From: Cytophagales bacterium
Lineage (GTDB): Bacteria > Bacteroidota > Bacteroidia > Cytophagales > Cyclobacteriaceae
Length of the DNA: 16,537 bases
Direction: 5' to 3'
Assembly (NCBI GenBank): GCA_003504855.1
Contig: DNZD01000229.1
Coordinates: forward strand, 1-16,537
The position numbers and the translations under genes are program-made. The notes beneath the pieces are model-generated. The model did no database searches and had not been told where the DNA came from. It saw nothing but the letters and a program-made list of their open reading frames with translations. Below, one piece after another: positions 14,387 through 16,537 of the stretch. Position 1 is the stretch's first letter. Each line of letters starts with the position of its first letter.

Positions 14387-14797
14387 CTAATAATGCCGGA
14401 GTGTGATGGCCAATGTTACGTCCGCGTTTTCGACGTCAAATCTTGCAGACTGAAACGAAGGCGGTCCAAAGAAACCCATCACGTTGCGGGAAAACCCGAA
14501 TCCTTCCTGGGGAATGCCCAGGACGTTGCTGTCGAGAATATCATTCTGGTTACGGTCATGAAAAACGGAAATGGCGTAGGTACCCGGAGCCACTCCCGTA
14601 ATGATTGTCTCAACCTTGTCGCCAACAGGCTGCAGCCTGACTACGCGAAAGGGTTTTTTAAGAAAAGACTGTTGATTGTCGAAAATGGCTACAACCAGTT
14701 CCCCTTCCCGATGCCGGATTTTTGAAATCTCAACCCGGATGTCCTGCGCCATGGCTGGCGAAGCAAAGAAGCTGACAACGATCCATATCCACCTCAT
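14387..14797 (-). CDS. Exported DUF2141 family protein
   Basis: This 136-residue protein begins with a signal peptide ([17 protein letters not shown]) cut before Gln18, followed by a single small beta-domain of the DUF2141 (COG4704) family. Visible family blocks are [18 protein letters not shown] near 34-51, [22 protein letters not shown] near 69-90, and [12 protein letters not shown] near 95-106. Family members are small secreted proteins of unknown biochemical function, common in Bacteroidota and Proteobacteria. I chose the start at 14797 because the signal peptide begins there; a frame to 14857 adds 20 residues that would bury it. The gene is divergent from the molybdenum hydroxylase operon and 172 bp upstream of the CHAT operon on the same strand. 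A link with either neighbour is not shown. Confidence 0.85.
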   Translation of the reverse strand: MRWIWIVVSFFASPAMAQDIRVEISKIRHREGELVVAIFDNQQSFLKKPFRVVRLQPVGDKVETIITGVAPGTYAISVFHDRNQNDILDSNVLGIPQEGFGFSRNVMGFFGPPSFQSARFDVENADVTLAITLRHY

Positions 14798-14801
14798 ATC
14801 C

Positions 14802-14809
14802 CAAAAATA
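14802..14809 (-). promoter_or_regulatory. Perfect -7 box just before the DUF2141 start codon
   Basis: TATTTTTG on the minus strand fits TAnnTTTG at all six specified bases but ends only 4 nt before the ATG at 14797. No TTTG is found 17-23 bp upstream of it. If real, the transcript would have almost no leader. It may also be chance. Confidence 0.3.
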
Positions 14810-14836
14810 AGCCGTTCTCCGATGTATTCGTGATGA

Positions 14837-14852
14837 AGCCCTGTTTTGGGCT
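14837..14852. repeat. Short inverted repeat in the DUF2141 / molybdenum hydroxylase divergent region
   Basis: AGCCC and GGGCT flank a 6 nt spacer (TGTTTT). It lies midway between the two divergent genes and could be an operator or a small hairpin. On the plus strand TTTG (14845-14848) inside it is followed after 19 bp by TATAATTC (14868-14875), a weak promoter match for the hydroxylase genes. Confidence 0.35.
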
Positions 14853-14889
14853 GACATTTCTTATTTTTATAATTCATAAATATTTGCCT

Positions 14890-15366
14890 ATGGCTGCGAT
14901 CACACTTTCCATCAATGAGAAGAAGTTTACCGTAGACGCCGACCCGAAAATGCCCCTACTCTGGGCGATCCGGGATCTGGTGGGGCTGACCGGAACAAAA
15001 TATGGATGTGGTGTTGCACAGTGCGGCGCCTGCACGGTGCACCTCGATGGTGTTCCGGTTCGGTCCTGTTCCGTACCCGTATCGGCAGTAGCCGGCAAAA
15101 AGATCACCACCATTGAAGGTCTTTCACAGGACACTTCGCATCCGGTGCAGCAAGCCTGGATTCAGGAACAAGTACCCCAGTGTGGCTATTGCCAGAGTGG
15201 TCAAATTATGGCGGCCACCGCATTGCTTAAACGAATCCCCAATCCGACTGACCAGGATATTGATACGGCCATGCAAGGATTGATCTGCCGGTGTGGAACT
15301 TATCCACGCATTCGCAAAGCAATCAAGACGGCATCTGCCATCATGGCCAAATCAACTTCTAAATAA
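14890..15366 (+). CDS. 2Fe-2S small subunit of a xanthine-dehydrogenase-family molybdenum hydroxylase (IorA-like)
   Basis: This 158-residue protein carries two 2Fe-2S clusters that pass electrons from the molybdenum site. The plant-ferredoxin-type cluster uses Cys40, Cys45, Cys48 ([18 protein letters not shown]) and Cys60. The second, in a four-helix domain, uses Cys98 and Cys101 (QCGYCQSGQ) and Cys133 and Cys135 (GLICRCGTY). Length and order match isoquinoline 1-oxidoreductase alpha and CO-dehydrogenase small subunits. The start at 14890 begins exactly at the ferredoxin domain; a frame from 14830 would add 20 residues that are not part of the family. It has no export signal of its own and probably rides out of the cell folded with the Tat-signal large subunit encoded 8 bp downstream. 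No FAD subunit gene lies between or before them, which fits the two-subunit type that donates electrons to a cytochrome. Confidence 0.93.
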   Translation: MAAITLSINEKKFTVDADPKMPLLWAIRDLVGLTGTKYGCGVAQCGACTVHLDGVPVRSCSVPVSAVAGKKITTIEGLSQDTSHPVQQAWIQEQVPQCGYCQSGQIMAATALLKRIPNPTDQDIDTAMQGLICRCGTYPRIRKAIKTASAIMAKSTSK

Positions 15367-15374
15367 GCGCAATC

Positions 15375-16537
15375 ATGGAAACGACAAATACCCATATTTC
15401 CCGGCGGAACTTTATCAAGGTATCCGGAATGACCAGCGCAGCCCTTACCCTGGGTATCTCCTGGTTGAATGAAGCGCATGCCGAAGATGCAATTACTGCA
15501 CTGACGCCAGAAACACAAACCATCGATCTCAACGCGTGGATTAGTATTGATACTACAGGCAAGGTCACGATCACCAATCACCGTGCTGAGATGGGACAAG
15601 GTTCATTTCAGTCTGTTCCTCAAATTATTGCTGAAGAGTTGGAGGTGAGCATGGATCAGATCAACATTGTCTTCGCACAGGGCAATGGAAGAAAATACGG
15701 GAGTCAGGTAACCGGAGGCAGCTCCACCATTCGGGGCTCATATCAAAAACTATTGAAGCTCAGTGCAACAGCGCGTGAGATGCTTAAAGAAGTTGCTGCG
15801 CGCAAATGGAATGTTGATCGGTGGAAATGCAAAGCCGAAAATGGATTCATCATTCATTCGGGCAATGGACAGAAACTCAGTTATGGGGAACTTGTTGTTG
15901 AGGCCTCTAAATTAGAAGTACCGACAGATGTTGCGCTCAAGGACCCGAAGTCATATACAATTTTGCGCAAACCACTTCCCCGCAAAGACACGCCTGATAA
16001 GACCAATGGCAAAGCCATCTTCGGACTCGACAAAAGATTGCCCGGCATGCTATATGCCGTGATCGAACGCAGCCCACGCTTCCGCGGAAAAGTAAAAAGC
16101 ATCGATGATGCCGCCGCACTGAAGGTACCGGGTGTAAAGCAGGTGCTCAAGGTCAATCGCGACGTATTCGGTGACATGCTTGAAGGTGTCGCCGTCGTAG
16201 CCACGTCGACATGGGCTGCCATGCAGGGTCGCAATGCATTGAAAGTAACCTGGGATGACAGTGGCTTTGAATATCACAACACCGAGTTGCTCTACAACAA
16301 GATGCGCGAAGATGTCAAGGGCGACATGAATTCCTTCCGTACCAAGGGGAATGCTGCGGGTGCGTTCACCAAGGCTACTAAGAAAGTAGAAGCACTGTAT
16401 GAAACACCCTACGAATCCCATTCCTGTATGGAGCCGCTGAATTGCATCGCCAACGTAACGGAGGATGCATGCGAAATCTGGGGACCGATTCAGGGACCCG
16501 ATTGGATTCAGGGAAGCCTGGCCCAACACTTGAAACT
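15375..16537 (+). CDS. Molybdopterin-binding large subunit of a molybdenum hydroxylase (IorB-like), 3' end outside window
   Basis: The frame is open from ATG 15375 to the window end, giving the first 387 residues of a protein usually about 720-750 long. It begins with a twin-arginine signal (SRRNFIKVSG at 9-18, then a hydrophobic stretch ending near AHA at 34-36), so it is folded with its cofactor in the cytosol and exported by Tat. Family features include NHRAEMGQGSFQSVPQIIAE at 68-87 and the GSQVTGGSSTIRGSY cofactor-binding segment near 113-127. The aldehyde-oxidase-type a/b hammerhead domain follows (TNGKAIFGLDKRLPGMLYA), then ESHSCMEPLNCIA and WGPIQGPDWIQGS near the end. The family hydroxylates N-heterocycles or aldehydes with water as the oxygen source; the exact substrate cannot be read from this part. 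It follows the 2Fe-2S subunit gene by 8 bp in one operon. The catalytic glutamate near the C-terminus is outside the window. Confidence 0.9.
   Translation, partial: METTNTHISRRNFIKVSGMTSAALTLGISWLNEAHAEDAITALTPETQTIDLNAWISIDTTGKVTITNHRAEMGQGSFQSVPQIIAEELEVSMDQINIVFAQGNGRKYGSQVTGGSSTIRGSYQKLLKLSATAREMLKEVAARKWNVDRWKCKAENGFIIHSGNGQKLSYGELVVEASKLEVPTDVALKDPKSYTILRKPLPRKDTPDKTNGKAIFGLDKRLPGMLYAVIERSPRFRGKVKSIDDAAALKVPGVKQVLKVNRDVFGDMLEGVAVVATSTWAAMQGRNALKVTWDDSGFEYHNTELLYNKMREDVKGDMNSFRTKGNAAGAFTKATKKVEALYETPYESHSCMEPLNCIANVTEDACEIWGPIQGPDWIQGSLAQHLK

Noticed and set aside
14219-14725. 168-residue open frame on the plus strand opposite the DUF2141 gene
   Set aside because: It has no recognisable domain, and it lies antisense to a gene with a signal peptide and family motifs.
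14830-14889. 20-residue hydrophobic N-terminal extension of the 2Fe-2S subunit as a signal peptide
   Set aside because: Family homology begins at 14890, the small subunits normally lack a signal, and the extension overlaps the divergent promoter region.

Overview
This 16.5 kb window looks like chromosomal DNA of a Bacteroidota bacterium, probably of the Cytophagales type, at roughly 50% GC. Three things point there. Every export signal predicted for signal peptidase I is followed by Gln (the Bacteroidetes Q-rule). Several upstream regions carry matches to the Bacteroidetes promoter TTTG-N19-TAnnTTTG. The families present (CHAT-TPR, PD40/OmpA, DUF2141, a short alpha-glucan phosphorylase) are common in that phylum. 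I see no tRNA, rRNA, CRISPR array, insertion sequence or phage gene. Coding is dense and no gene-free stretch exceeds 300 bp.

Layout. 1-489 (+) is the C-terminus of a ClpB-type disaggregase. It meets, tail to tail with a 4 bp overlap, a minus-strand two-TM potassium channel with a cytoplasmic RCK domain (486-1541). Next on the minus strand is a tightly overlapping set, transcribed MOSC protein (3423-2626), Sco/SenC copper lipoprotein (2645-2010), cytochrome c lipoprotein (2013-1600). Divergent from it is a Crp/Fnr-family regulator (3494-4174, +). That regulator converges on a short alpha-glucan phosphorylase (5830-4184, -), which has its own good promoter match and lacks the usual PLP-binding lysine.

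The most distinctive part is 14214-5934 (-), a three-gene operon joined by two 4 bp ATGA stop/start overlaps. It encodes an exported 1328-residue TPR protein with an intact CHAT (caspase-like) His/Cys pair; an exported PD40-propeller, triple beta-domain, OmpA-like peptidoglycan-binding protein; and an exported 746-residue protein I cannot name (helical N-terminus, beta-rich C-terminus). I read this as a cell-envelope complex in which a putative protease is held at the peptidoglycan or outer membrane, possibly with the third protein as partner or substrate. The operon structure and motifs are seen; the function is inferred.

After it come an exported DUF2141 protein (14797-14387, -) and, divergently, a two-gene plus-strand unit for a xanthine-dehydrogenase/isoquinoline-oxidoreductase-like molybdenum hydroxylase: a 2Fe-2S small subunit (14890-15366) and a Tat-exported large subunit (15375 to the window end, incomplete).
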